Source of the DNA: Parafilimonas sp.
GTDB taxonomy: Bacteria > Bacteroidota > Bacteroidia > Chitinophagales > Chitinophagaceae
Reading direction: 5' to 3'
DNA length: 8,060 nucleotides
Assembly: GCA_023251275.1 (NCBI GenBank)
Contig: JAHEZC010000090.1
Span: forward strand, 1 to 8,060
Part shown: in pieces, positions 1-6,877 of the stretch
Layout of the letters: each line of letters begins with the position of its first letter
How positions within the stretch are numbered: the first letter of the stretch is position 1
Position numbers and translations under genes: made by a program
Notes under the pieces: generated by a model
What the model was told of the DNA's origin: nothing
What the model saw: the letters and a program-made list of their open reading frames with translations, nothing else
Database searches by the model: none

Positions 1-506
1 GATATAAGCCCTAACGAAGCAGCTAAACCATCAACCCCATCAATCAGATTAAAAGAGTTAACTACAACCATCATCGTAAAGAAAGTAAATACGTAACTGG
101 CTACAGGAGTTAATTCGTTGATGCCAAGAAAACCATTTAAGTTGTTGATAAGCAGATGAGCTTTTGCAGTAATGATTGCTGATACGACCAATTGACCGAA
201 TACTTTCTTCCAGGCTTTAAGAATAAAAATGTCATCAATAACCCCGATAATAAAAATGATAAAAAAAGTAGCCAGGAGAAACTGAAATTCAGAATCGCCA
301 AACTGAAAGTCAGAAATCAGCAACAGGCTTAGGGTGAGGCCTATAAAGATCCCAATCCCGCCAAGAGAAGATATCGAATCGGTATGTGTTTTTCTTTCAT
401 CAGGAATGTCGTAAATCTTATTAATTCTGGCAATTCTTATTACAAAAGGCATTAAAAAAAACGTGATCAGGAAAGCAATGATAGCTCCGGCAGTTACTTG
501 TACCAT
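1..506 (-). CDS. WecA/TagO-type undecaprenyl-phosphate sugar-1-phosphate transferase (5' part, truncated by window edge)
   Basis: This partial minus-strand gene gives 168 N-terminal residues from an ATG at 506-504 and stays open to the left edge. Family members are multipass inner-membrane enzymes, usually about 320-380 residues, that transfer a sugar-1-phosphate from a UDP-sugar to undecaprenyl phosphate, the first step of lipid-linked O-antigen, teichoic acid or exopolysaccharide synthesis. Seen here: a hydrophobic first helix (residues 5-27), a conserved PDERKTH segment (35-41) leading to SSLGG (46-50), hydrophobic stretches at about 51-65 and 77-90, the catalytic Asp pair D91-D92 in DDIFILKAWKK, and the family signature NSFNLIDGVDGLAAS (150-164). 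The DD motif and the DGVDGLAA signature support the WecA/TagO branch rather than MraY. UDP-GlcNAc is the usual substrate, but sugar specificity cannot be read here. The nearest -7-like sequence (AAACTTTG on the minus strand, 518-511) has one mismatch and lies almost on the start codon, so no promoter is called. Confidence 0.9.
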   Translation of the reverse strand, partial: MVQVTAGAIIAFLITFFLMPFVIRIARINKIYDIPDERKTHTDSISSLGGIGIFIGLTLSLLLISDFQFGDSEFQFLLATFFIIFIIGVIDDIFILKAWKKVFGQLVVSAIITAKAHLLINNLNGFLGINELTPVASYVFTFFTMMVVVNSFNLIDGVDGLAASLGLI

Positions 507-828
507 TCCGCAAAGTTTTAGGTTATCAACAGCAATTAATTATGATTTCTAATGTGAAAAACATAGATTCTCATAATACAATATATAAAATTTTGACTTA
601 TAAAAGAAATTTTAGTTTAAATATTTTCGCTAAGATAAAGAACTTATTCTCACAAATTGTAATACTTCGGCAGGAAACATTTATTTTGACAAGAATAAAA
701 GTACTTAATCAAATAAAATGAACACCTTAAAATATTACCTTCCTCAATTAATGACCAATGTGCAAAAAATGCACAAATTCCCCCAATAGACATTGGTGTA
801 ACCGGCTAAGATGGAAGGACATTAATTT
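507..828. other. AT-rich intergenic gap between two minus-strand genes
   Basis: This 322-base stretch separates the end of the amidohydrolase gene from the start of the WecA-like gene, both on the minus strand. It is markedly AT-rich, particularly 541-730. I find no tRNA-like fold, no convincing coding frame and no exact TAnnTTTG element on either strand. The only structured part is a cluster of short inverted repeats at 754-797, listed separately. A 23-codon frame at 718-789 on the plus strand has no recognisable content and is not called. The gap is long enough to hold a promoter for the WecA-like gene or a small RNA, but nothing in the sequence proves either. Confidence 0.6.
754..797. repeat. 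Nested and competing short inverted repeats downstream of the amidohydrolase gene
   Basis: Three perfect inverted repeats lie in 44 bases. The outer pair is ACCAATGT (754-761) with ACATTGGT (790-797). Inside it are TGTGCA (759-764) with TGCACA (770-775) around a five-A loop, and CCAAT (783-787) with ATTGG (792-796) around AGAC. The outer stem shares bases with both inner stems, so the outer and inner folds cannot fully coexist. The cluster begins about 30 bases past the amidohydrolase stop codon, where a 3'-end hairpin would be expected. No clean U-tract follows, so an intrinsic terminator is not certain and chance is possible. Confidence 0.35.
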
Positions 829-1992
829 TTATACCAGCCTCTTTACACTTCTGAAATTCTCATCAATACAAAGAATACCTGGTCGTTTTCCTTGTTTCAG
901 GCTTCCGAAAGTATCAGCAATTTTTAATGCTTCAGCGCCATTGAGAGTAGCCCATCGCATGACCTCCGACTGCGATAAAGCGGGATAATGCTCCATGATG
1001 GTTTTCATTTCATCCAATACGCTTAACCCGTAATTGCTTGCCAGGCTGTCTGTTCCCAAAACGATAGCACATTGATATTGTCTGAATAAATCAATAGGTG
1101 GCAAAGCATTCTCAATATAAAGATTGGCATTGGGACAAAGGCACCAATAAAATATTTGATTACCCGCCAGAGATTCCTGGTTCATGAACTTTAAATCTTC
1201 TTCACTTGTAAAGGTGTTATGCACCAAAATCAATGATGACACATCTTTTAACAATGGCAAATAAGTTTGTAAACTGCTTATACCTGATGGCCGGTGAAAT
1301 GAAATATCAACATTCAGCAGTTGGTATATTCTTTTCAAATCGCTTTCTCCTGTCTGAAAAAACTTATTTTCTTCATGGGTTTCCTGGTTGTGAATAGTGC
1401 AGATTTTGCCTTCGGAAGATTGATTGATGAGCTGAAATAATTCTTCAGATACCGAATATGCAGCATGTGGAACTATGGATGATGACCGATGGCTGATGGC
1501 CTCTAACTGTGCAGAAACTTCAACTGCCTGCTTAAACCTTTTTTCTGCAAATTGCGGCATAAACCCGCTCACTTCAATAAAATTATAATAGTGCAGGTTG
1601 TTTTGGGATTTTTGCCTGGCGGAAAAAGTCGTATTGCAAATATCCCCCGTCGCAACGATTCCGTTTTTCAGCATCTCATTTTCAGCGAGTTCTATGGCAG
1701 CTAATATTTCTTCTTCAGGAAAATGGCGTAGCTGCAAAATATTCCAGACAAAATCAACAAGACCCGTTCTTTCAGGGATCAAGCCTTTCAGATGACTTAA
1801 TTCCAAATGGCAATGACAATTTATAAACCCAGGTGTTAAAATCCCCCTGAATACCTGCATATCGTCACCGGCTTCCTCTTCATCAACAATATTTTCAATC
1901 ATTCCTTTTTCGTCCGTGATCAGCACTTTGTTTTTATCAAGAAATTCTCTGCCTGTAAAAATTTTGTCCGCCCTGAATTTTAAATAATCCAT
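829..1992 (-). CDS. Amidohydrolase, TRZ/ATZ (COG0402-like) deaminase type; aminodeoxyfutalosine deaminase-like
   Basis: This complete 387-residue cytosolic metal-dependent hydrolase is of the family that deaminates or dechlorinates ring compounds (guanine, cytosine, S-adenosylhomocysteine, aminodeoxyfutalosine). Seen: a short N-terminal beta segment leading to TPGFIN and the metal-binding HxH at H60/H62, within HCHLELSHLKG; H176 in VPHAAYSVS; H201 and E204 in IHNQE; H258 in LVHNTFTSEED; the CPNANLYI segment (286-293); and D315 in LGTDSLASN. Together these match the expected metal ligands and catalytic residues, so the enzyme is probably active. The C-terminal GSLKQGKRPGILCID is the usual return to the small beta domain. 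Similar Bacteroidota proteins are often annotated as aminodeoxyfutalosine deaminase of the alternative menaquinone route. That substrate is inference, since no other mqn gene is visible here. The gene is divergent from prfA. The ATG at 1992 sits immediately after a good -7 element, suggesting a leaderless mRNA. Confidence 0.88.
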   Translation of the reverse strand: MDYLKFRADKIFTGREFLDKNKVLITDEKGMIENIVDEEEAGDDMQVFRGILTPGFINCHCHLELSHLKGLIPERTGLVDFVWNILQLRHFPEEEILAAIELAENEMLKNGIVATGDICNTTFSARQKSQNNLHYYNFIEVSGFMPQFAEKRFKQAVEVSAQLEAISHRSSSIVPHAAYSVSEELFQLINQSSEGKICTIHNQETHEENKFFQTGESDLKRIYQLLNVDISFHRPSGISSLQTYLPLLKDVSSLILVHNTFTSEEDLKFMNQESLAGNQIFYWCLCPNANLYIENALPPIDLFRQYQCAIVLGTDSLASNYGLSVLDEMKTIMEHYPALSQSEVMRWATLNGAEALKIADTFGSLKQGKRPGILCIDENFRSVKRLV

Positions 1993-1996
1993 AAAT

Positions 1997-2004
1997 CAAA
2001 GTTA
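1997..2004 (-). promoter_or_regulatory. Bacteroidota-type -7 element for the amidohydrolase gene
   Basis: Read on the minus strand the sequence is TAACTTTG, a perfect match to TAnnTTTG. A TTTC at 2029-2026, 21 bases upstream, is a three-of-four match to the -33 TTTG box. The final G is only four bases before the ATG, so transcription would start at or within a base or two of the start codon. The motif is short and no start site has been mapped, so this remains a prediction. Confidence 0.5.
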
Positions 2005-2034
2005 ATCGAGATGATCGAAGCGAATGAAATCTCT

Positions 2035-2042
2035 TAATTTTG
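2035..2042 (+). promoter_or_regulatory. Bacteroidota-type -7 element for prfA
   Basis: TAATTTTG is a perfect match to TAnnTTTG and is followed by GCGCCGCC. It lies 112 bases before the prfA start, predicting a 5' leader of about 105 bases. No TTTG box is seen at the expected -33 distance. It sits only 30 bases from the opposing -7 element at 1997-2004, so the two divergent promoters would share upstream DNA. Confidence 0.5.
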
Positions 2043-2154
2043 CGCCGCCATTTACTCCTGCATATAAAATATCCGGATGATAATTGGCAACGAAGAAATA
2101 AATTAGTTCTGAACTCAACTTTGAAAAACAGGGACCGCAATTTAACCAGGGTAT

Positions 2155-3219
2155 ATGATTGAGCAGTTAGAAACGATAAAAGCAAGGTTGCAACAGGTAG
2201 GCATTGCATTAACCAATCCTGCAATCATTAATCACCATAAAGAGTTTCAGCAATACAGCAAGGAATATCGGCAACTGGAAAAAATTGTACTGCCTTTTGA
2301 ACAGTATAAAAAGGTATTAACGGATTATAATTTTGCAAAAGACAGCCTGAACGGAAATGATGATGACCTGCGTGAGCTTGCAAAAATGGAACTTCCTGAA
2401 CTGGAAGAAAAAAAAGAAATGCTTGAAAGGCAACTCACAAAATTATTGATACCAAAGGATCCTCAGGATGATAAAAATGCAGTACTTGAAATTCGCGCCG
2501 GTACCGGTGGCGACGAAGCCAGCCTGTTTGCGGGCGATCTGCTGAATATGTATTTACGTTATTGCTTAAAGAAAGGCTGGAAGACAGCAATAGTGAGTGA
2601 AAGTGAAGGTACCGTAGGCGGATACAAGGAAGTGGTGGTGGAAGTACAGGGTGAAGATGTGTATGGCACATTGAAATTTGAAAGCGGGGTGCATCGTGTG
2701 CAGCGGGTACCTGCTACAGAAACGCAGGGTCGTGTGCATACATCAGCAGCAACAGTTGCAGTAATGCCTGAAGCAGAAGAAGTGGATTTTGAATTGCGTG
2801 ATGCCGACGTGAAAATGGAAACAGCAAGAAGCGGCGGCGCAGGCGGACAAAACGTAAATAAGGTTGAAACAAAAGTTCTTTTGACACATGTTCCGACAGG
2901 TACAGTAGTTGTATGCCAGACTGAACGAACACAACTTGGCAACCGGGAAAAAGCTATGCAGATGCTGCGCACAAAGTTGTACGAAGAGCAGGTACGCAAA
3001 CAGGAAGATGAAATTGCAAGTTATCGTAAAACACTGGTAAGCACAGGTGATCGCAGTGCCAAGATACGTACATACAACTGGCCCCAGGGAAGAGTTACAG
3101 ACCATCGAATCGGGTTAACCTCTTATAATCTGAATGCTGTAATTAACGGTGATTTAGATGAGTTTATCGAAGCTTTACAGGTAGCAGAGAATGCAGAAAA
3201 AATGACGAGGCAAAATTAA
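2155..3219 (+). CDS. prfA: Peptide chain release factor 1
   Basis: RF1 recognises UAA and UAG in the ribosomal A site and triggers release of the finished protein in the cytosol. The 354-residue length is normal for the family. Seen: an N-terminal coiled-coil-rich domain (about 1-105), then [18 protein letters not shown] (113-130), the stop-codon-reading PAT tripeptide at 186-188 in [19 protein letters not shown], the peptidyl-transfer-centre GGQ at 230-232 in [10 protein letters not shown], and the conserved [15 protein letters not shown] (305-319). PAT rather than SPF marks RF1 and not RF2. The GGQ glutamine, the usual PrmC methylation target, is intact. The ATG at 2155 gives the standard N-terminus; an AGGG three bases upstream is too close to be a typical ribosome site. 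A -7 element lies upstream at 2035. No prmC gene is next to it. The next gene follows after 67 bases without an obvious terminator. Confidence 0.97.
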   Translation: MIEQLETIKARLQQVGIALTNPAIINHHKEFQQYSKEYRQLEKIVLPFEQYKKVLTDYNFAKDSLNGNDDDLRELAKMELPELEEKKEMLERQLTKLLIPKDPQDDKNAVLEIRAGTGGDEASLFAGDLLNMYLRYCLKKGWKTAIVSESEGTVGGYKEVVVEVQGEDVYGTLKFESGVHRVQRVPATETQGRVHTSAATVAVMPEAEEVDFELRDADVKMETARSGGAGGQNVNKVETKVLLTHVPTGTVVVCQTERTQLGNREKAMQMLRTKLYEEQVRKQEDEIASYRKTLVSTGDRSAKIRTYNWPQGRVTDHRIGLTSYNLNAVINGDLDEFIEALQVAENAEKMTRQN

Positions 3220-3286
3220 TTTTTTTATGCAGTTAAATTTATAAGGTCGCTGAATTCGATTAAGAAAGTTTTCTCGTGTCATTCCT

Positions 3287-4369
3287 ATGCGCATTGCAAT
3301 TATACATCACAGTGAAGATACATCAAATGACTATGGAGCATTTATTTCCTCCCTGCTCCAAAATGTTTTAGCAGAAAAAAAATATGTTGCAGCCGATTAT
3401 CACCAGGTATTAAGAGAAAAATCGTTGCCTGGTTCAGCAGATTTGCTTTTGCACATTGTAATACCTGCTTCGGGTAAATGGGGCTTGAATCATTGGTACA
3501 AAAGAAAGCTTCCGCGTATATTTAAGAATATGAAAATAGATGTGATCATTTGCTCCTATGGCATTTGCACTTTATCAAATATCCCGCAAATATTGATCAT
3601 TCCCGATACTTCTTTATTACTTAGTGACAAGCCTGCTTTTTTATGGCAACAATATGCCGCCCGAAGGATCAAAAAAAACCTGGATGCAGCAAAAAATATT
3701 ATTACCTATTCTCAACAATCAAAACAAATAATTCCGCAGCAAAAAACAGTTGTAATTCCCTATACCGCAAAGGATTTATTTCAGCCATTGGAATGGCATG
3801 ATAAGCTGTATATCAAAAGCAGGTTTGCAGAAAATAAAGAGTTTTTTATTTCTATTATCCCCGATAACAATGAGAAAATTTTTGTTGAATTGCTAAAAGC
3901 TTTTTCCAAATTTAAAAAATCGCAGCAAAGCAGCATGCAGTTGCTGTTGCTCCCGAAAGAGGATAGTTTTACCCGTCGTATTGATAATAAACTGGATACT
4001 TATAAATACAGGAATGATGTAAAGCTGATTAATGATGCAGATGAAAAGGAAACTGCGCAGATCATTGCTTCGGCATACGCATACCTGCACATTCCGGAAA
4101 ACGATGCCGATTTATTGCCTGTTGTGATTGCCATGAAAAGCGCACTCCCGGTTGTTGGATATTATACTGACAGCATGTATGAATATTGCGGAGATACTGC
4201 TATACTTATTAAGGAGCAGAGCTTCGATTTACTTGGTGAGGAGTTGATCCGCATTTACAAAGATGAATCTTTACGTACAAAATTGTGTGAACTTGCCGTC
4301 AGCAAAACTGCTTCGTACCAGCAGGCGGAAACTGCGGATCAAGTCTGCAAAATTCTCGACATACCGTAG
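3287..4369 (+). CDS. GT-B fold glycosyltransferase-like protein, GT4-related, with degenerate catalytic motif
   Basis: This 360-residue soluble protein has the layout of a GT4-type glycosyltransferase. It starts with a Rossmann-like strand (MRIAIIHHSED). ITYSQQSKQII (139-149) and VVIPYTAKDLFQPL (155-168) match the linker before the nucleotide-sugar domain, and LLPVVIAMKSALPVVGY (276-292) corresponds to the donor-binding segment normally reading GxPxxEAMxxGxPVV. The family's EX7E pair is not kept: the aligned positions are D273 and I281. The usual glycine plus basic residue after the interdomain strand is replaced by SIIPDNNEK (189-197). The fold is therefore recognisable but the protein may be catalytically altered or inactive; donor and acceptor are unknown. 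The ATG at 3287 gives a complete first strand and has no Shine-Dalgarno sequence. It lies 67 bases after prfA and 52 before gldC, with no other sugar-transfer gene between. It could also be a divergent, active GT that uses other residues. Confidence 0.7.
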   Translation: MRIAIIHHSEDTSNDYGAFISSLLQNVLAEKKYVAADYHQVLREKSLPGSADLLLHIVIPASGKWGLNHWYKRKLPRIFKNMKIDVIICSYGICTLSNIPQILIIPDTSLLLSDKPAFLWQQYAARRIKKNLDAAKNIITYSQQSKQIIPQQKTVVIPYTAKDLFQPLEWHDKLYIKSRFAENKEFFISIIPDNNEKIFVELLKAFSKFKKSQQSSMQLLLLPKEDSFTRRIDNKLDTYKYRNDVKLINDADEKETAQIIASAYAYLHIPENDADLLPVVIAMKSALPVVGYYTDSMYEYCGDTAILIKEQSFDLLGEELIRIYKDESLRTKLCELAVSKTASYQQAETADQVCKILDIP

Positions 4370-4385
4370 TGATGTACATTGGCCT

Positions 4386-4393
4386 TAGTTTTG
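4386..4393 (+). promoter_or_regulatory. Bacteroidota-type -7 element for gldC
   Basis: TAGTTTTG is a perfect match to TAnnTTTG in the 52-base gap before gldC. It would place the transcript start near 4398, with a leader of about 25 AT-rich bases and no Shine-Dalgarno sequence. No TTTG is present at the -33 distance. If real, gldC is transcribed independently of prfA and the glycosyltransferase-like gene. Confidence 0.45.
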
Positions 4394-4421
4394 CTTTTTC
4401 TGATTATTCTAAATATTATAT

Positions 4422-4766
4422 ATGCATATATCAAACATTACTATAGATGTTCAGTTAGATAAGGATAAAGTACCTGAACAGATAAACTGGAAAGCAAGTG
4501 ACAGCACCGCAGATGATATCCAACGGGCCAAAGCCATTATGGTTTCTTTTTGGGATGGTGCAGACAAAAGCGCTTTACGCATTGATTTGTGGACAAAAGA
4601 TATGATGGTAGATGAGATGGCGGATTTCTTTTACCAAACTTTCGTCACAATGGCTGATACATATAAACGGGCGACAGGGCAAAAGGAAATGGCAGACGAC
4701 ATGAAAAATTTTGCAAAAGAATTTTACAACAAGTTCAGAGCGCAGCAGGTGAAAGATAACAAGTAG
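4422..4766 (+). CDS. gldC: Gliding motility protein GldC
   Basis: This 114-residue protein has the normal GldC size and the conserved core ALRIDLWTKDMMVDEM (51-66). A beta-rich start (ITIDVQLDKDKVPEQINW, 6-23) and a helical C-terminal half follow the family pattern. GldC is a small protein first defined by its role in Flavobacterium gliding; it is not part of the core Gld/Spr type IX secretion machinery, and homologs occur in non-gliding Bacteroidota as well. No signal peptide, lipobox or membrane segment is visible, so a cytoplasmic location is inferred. In Flavobacterium gldC is linked to gldB; no gldB or other gld gene is seen here. The ATG at 4422 begins right at the conserved strand and is preceded by a promoter-like element at 4386. 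The next gene starts 84 bases downstream. Confidence 0.9.
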   Translation: MHISNITIDVQLDKDKVPEQINWKASDSTADDIQRAKAIMVSFWDGADKSALRIDLWTKDMMVDEMADFFYQTFVTMADTYKRATGQKEMADDMKNFAKEFYNKFRAQQVKDNK

Positions 4767-4850
4767 TGTAAGAATCTTTTTGAAACTTTTTCACCATTTA
4801 TTTTTCACTTTATTGATGTCAAAAAAATTATAAACTGCAAAACTTGCATT

Positions 4851-5303
4851 ATGAACTTAGAAGAAAAAATAATGACTGAAATGAAAGAAGCCATGAAAGC
4901 AAGGAATGAAGCAGCCTTGCGCGGATTACGTGCCATAAAAGCAGAAATCCTGAAAGCCAAAACAGAACCTGGAGCAGATGGACAGATATCTTCCGATTCT
5001 GAATTGAAGATGCTTCAGAAAATGATTAAGCAGCGTAAAGACGCTTTAGAAATTTTTCAGCAGCAGCACCGTATTGATCTTGCAAAAAAAGAAACCGAAG
5101 AAATTGCAATAATTGAAAAATTTTTGCCCGAACAATTAAGCGATTCAGAACTCAGAGAAATATTGACTAAAATAATTAAAGAAACCGGTGCATCGTCCCC
5201 TGCAGATATGGGCAAAGTAATGGGTGCAGCAACCAAACAATTAGCAGGCAGATCCGATGGTAAATCCATTGCTGCTGCCTTAAAGGAATTGCTGGGCAAA
5301 TAA
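4851..5303 (+). CDS. yqeY: GatB/YqeY domain-containing protein
   Basis: This 150-residue cytosolic protein matches the full length of the YqeY family, which resembles the C-terminal tRNA-binding tail of the GatB amidotransferase subunit. Visible family segments are MNLEEKIMTEMKEAMKARN (1-19), LRGLRAIKAEILKAK (23-37), the basic MLQKMIKQRKDALEIF (54-69), IIEKFLPEQLSDSEL (87-101), and TGASSPADMGKVMG (112-125) followed by the helical end DGKSIAAALKELLGK. A role in tRNA-dependent amidation or tRNA binding is suggested by the domain, but the family has no firmly established reaction. There is no catalytic amidase module. The ATG at 4851 gives the standard start and lacks a Shine-Dalgarno sequence. 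A two-copy TTTTTCAC repeat (4787-4794 and 4801-4808) and a weak -7-like TATTTTTC (4799-4806) lie upstream; neither is strong enough to call a promoter. Confidence 0.92.
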   Translation: MNLEEKIMTEMKEAMKARNEAALRGLRAIKAEILKAKTEPGADGQISSDSELKMLQKMIKQRKDALEIFQQQHRIDLAKKETEEIAIIEKFLPEQLSDSELREILTKIIKETGASSPADMGKVMGAATKQLAGRSDGKSIAAALKELLGK

Positions 5304-5373
5304 ATTTTAATCATACTTTTAAAAATCGAAGTTTGCTTTTAAAACAAGAAAATATTTCCTTCAATTTTTATCA

Positions 5374-5907
5374 ATGATAATAGATATTCTTTTTCTCCTG
5401 CTTTTGATAATGTCTGTGCTGAGAGGATATAAGCGTGGCTTTGTAGTGGCGATATTTTCTTTTCTCGCTGTGATCATTGGTCTCGCTGCAGCTATGAAAT
5501 TATCTGTAGCAGTAGCAGGCTGGCTGGAACGCAATATGCATATCAATGAGAAATGGCTGCCATTTATTTCCTTTATTCTGGTGATGATCGGTGTTATTCT
5601 GTTGGTAAAATGGCTTGCAGGAATATTGCATACCGCGATTGAATTTGTATTGTTAGGCTGGCTTGATAAACTTTGCGGTATTTTACTGTATGCCTTTCTC
5701 TACATAACTGTCTATAGTATTGTTTTATTTTACGTCGTGCAGATGGGTTGGATCAATGCAGAAACACGGGATTCATCAAGAGTGTATGCATTTATAGAGC
5801 CGCTTGGTCCTAAAGCGGTAAATATGGTTAGCTATATTATTCCCTTTTTCAAAAACATGTTTCAGGACCTGGAAAATTTCTTTGCGTCATTCGCTCATAC
5901 GGGCTAA
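5374..5907 (+). CDS. cvpA: CvpA family integral membrane protein
   Basis: This 177-residue inner-membrane protein has four predicted hydrophobic helices at about 1-16, 22-42, 61-86 and 101-124. The basic loop GYKRGF (18-23) between the first two helices is typical of CvpA proteins, which are named for colicin V production in Escherichia coli; their biochemical activity is not settled, with links reported to envelope homeostasis. The C-terminal part (125-177) is more polar and contains the conserved-looking YAFIEPLGPKAVNMV (138-152). Length agrees with the family. The ATG at 5374 opens directly into the first helix, and no upstream in-frame alternative is needed. It follows yqeY by 70 bases on the same strand and could be co-transcribed. 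The symbol reflects family membership and not proven orthology. Confidence 0.88.
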   Translation: MIIDILFLLLLIMSVLRGYKRGFVVAIFSFLAVIIGLAAAMKLSVAVAGWLERNMHINEKWLPFISFILVMIGVILLVKWLAGILHTAIEFVLLGWLDKLCGILLYAFLYITVYSIVLFYVVQMGWINAETRDSSRVYAFIEPLGPKAVNMVSYIIPFFKNMFQDLENFFASFAHTG

Positions 5908-6062
5908 TCATTACAAAAATTCGTCTAAATCAAGTATTTTAGCAGAAACAGACTCATGAATAATTTCTGTTGAATTGTTATTACTAAAATATGCATAAGG
6001 TTTTTTCGCTTCAATTCTGTTTATTTGTATTATGTTAGGCAAAGGTTTAAGAAAACTATGTA

Positions 6063-6842
6063 ATGAATTACGAGATAAAACATATAGATAAGTTTAAGTT
6101 TGTAGAAGCAGGCAAAGGTGAGCCATTGCTGTTGTTGCATGGTTTGTTTGGCGCGCTGAGTAATTTCGGACACTTAATTGAACATTTCCGCCATGATTAC
6201 CAGGTAGTAGTACCAATGCTGCCTTTATTTGAGCTGGATGTTTTTCATACAACTGTCGGAGGTCTCGAAAAATATCTTTATAAATTCGTTGAAGCAAGGG
6301 GCTATACAAATATTCATCTTCTTGGAAATTCATTGGGTGGACATGTTGCTTTATTACATGTGCTTAAGCACCCGGCCCGAATAAAATCACTCATACTTAC
6401 AGGAAGCTCAGGTCTGTTCGAAAATGGTATGGGCGACAGCTATCCAAAGCGAAGGGACTATGAATATATAAAAAGAAAAACAGAACTCACTTTCTATAAT
6501 CCCGCCACTGCAACTAAACAACTCATAGATGAAGTGTATGAGATCTGTGTTAACAGGTTAAAGGTTATCAAGATTATTGCACTGGCTAAGAGTGCAATCC
6601 GGAATAACCTGGGAGAAGAAATCAGCAGAATACAGCAACCTACATTGCTTATATGGGGTAACAATGATACTATTACACCTCCTTATGTAGCGAAAGAATT
6701 CAACAGGCTTATTCCCAACAGCGAACTGTATTTCATTGATAAATGCGGACACGCCCCCATGATGGAGGTCCCGGATGAGTTTAATACAGTATTGGAAAAA
6801 TTTCTTAGCAAATTGAAGCACCTCGCAGCAACAATAGCGTGA
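6063..6842 (+). CDS. Alpha/beta-fold hydrolase
   Basis: This 259-residue protein has the complete alpha/beta hydrolase signature: the oxyanion-side loop LLLLHGLFG (22-30), the nucleophile elbow GNSLGG with S90, the acid D202 in LLIWGNNDTITPP, and the histidine H230 in DKCGHAPMMEVPDEF. A cap region lies at about 116-185. The triad order and spacing suit an MhpC-like C-C hydrolase, esterase or lipase-type enzyme; the substrate cannot be told from sequence. There is no signal peptide, so a cytosolic location is inferred. The ATG at 6063 overlaps an upstream ATG-TAA (6058-6063) in another frame and is the only start that gives the usual short N-terminal strand. The 155-base gap before it contains no clear promoter, but a CBS-domain gene follows after 35 bases, suggesting these two are co-transcribed. 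Confidence 0.9.
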   Translation: MNYEIKHIDKFKFVEAGKGEPLLLLHGLFGALSNFGHLIEHFRHDYQVVVPMLPLFELDVFHTTVGGLEKYLYKFVEARGYTNIHLLGNSLGGHVALLHVLKHPARIKSLILTGSSGLFENGMGDSYPKRRDYEYIKRKTELTFYNPATATKQLIDEVYEICVNRLKVIKIIALAKSAIRNNLGEEISRIQQPTLLIWGNNDTITPPYVAKEFNRLIPNSELYFIDKCGHAPMMEVPDEFNTVLEKFLSKLKHLAATIA

Positions 6843-6877
6843 GATTTGTTGTCTGTGTAAAAGAGATATGTAATTAA

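Noticed and set aside
718..789. A 23-codon plus-strand frame in the left intergenic gap, with a loose TATTTTG about 30 bases upstream
   Set aside because: It has no recognisable content, the upstream motif is one base short of TAnnTTTG, and the frame runs through the hairpin cluster.
2435..3105. Several minus-strand open frames opposite prfA
   Set aside because: They are rich in Cys, Ser, Thr and Pro in the way antisense shadows of a strong coding gene are, and they overlap conserved RF1 motifs.
3213..3226. AAAATTAATTTT palindrome and T-run at the prfA stop codon, considered as a terminator
   Set aside because: It is pure A/T with no GC stem, so it would be too unstable to act as an intrinsic terminator.
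4830..4852. Inverted repeat TGCAA-AAC-TTGCA (4836-4848) flanked by ATAA/TTAT, touching the yqeY start codon; considered as an operator or start-masking hairpin
   Set aside because: Five-base arms with a three-base centre are expected by chance near some start codon in a window of this size, and the flanking match needs a two-base bulge.
5368..5380. Inverted repeat TTATC-AAT-GATAA across the cvpA start codon
   Set aside because: It has the same low information content as the yqeY repeat, with no shared sequence between the two to suggest a common regulator.
5943..5971. CAGAAA/TTTCTG pair after cvpA, considered as a terminator
   Set aside because: The stem is six bases with a long loop, is AT-rich, and has no following T-run.
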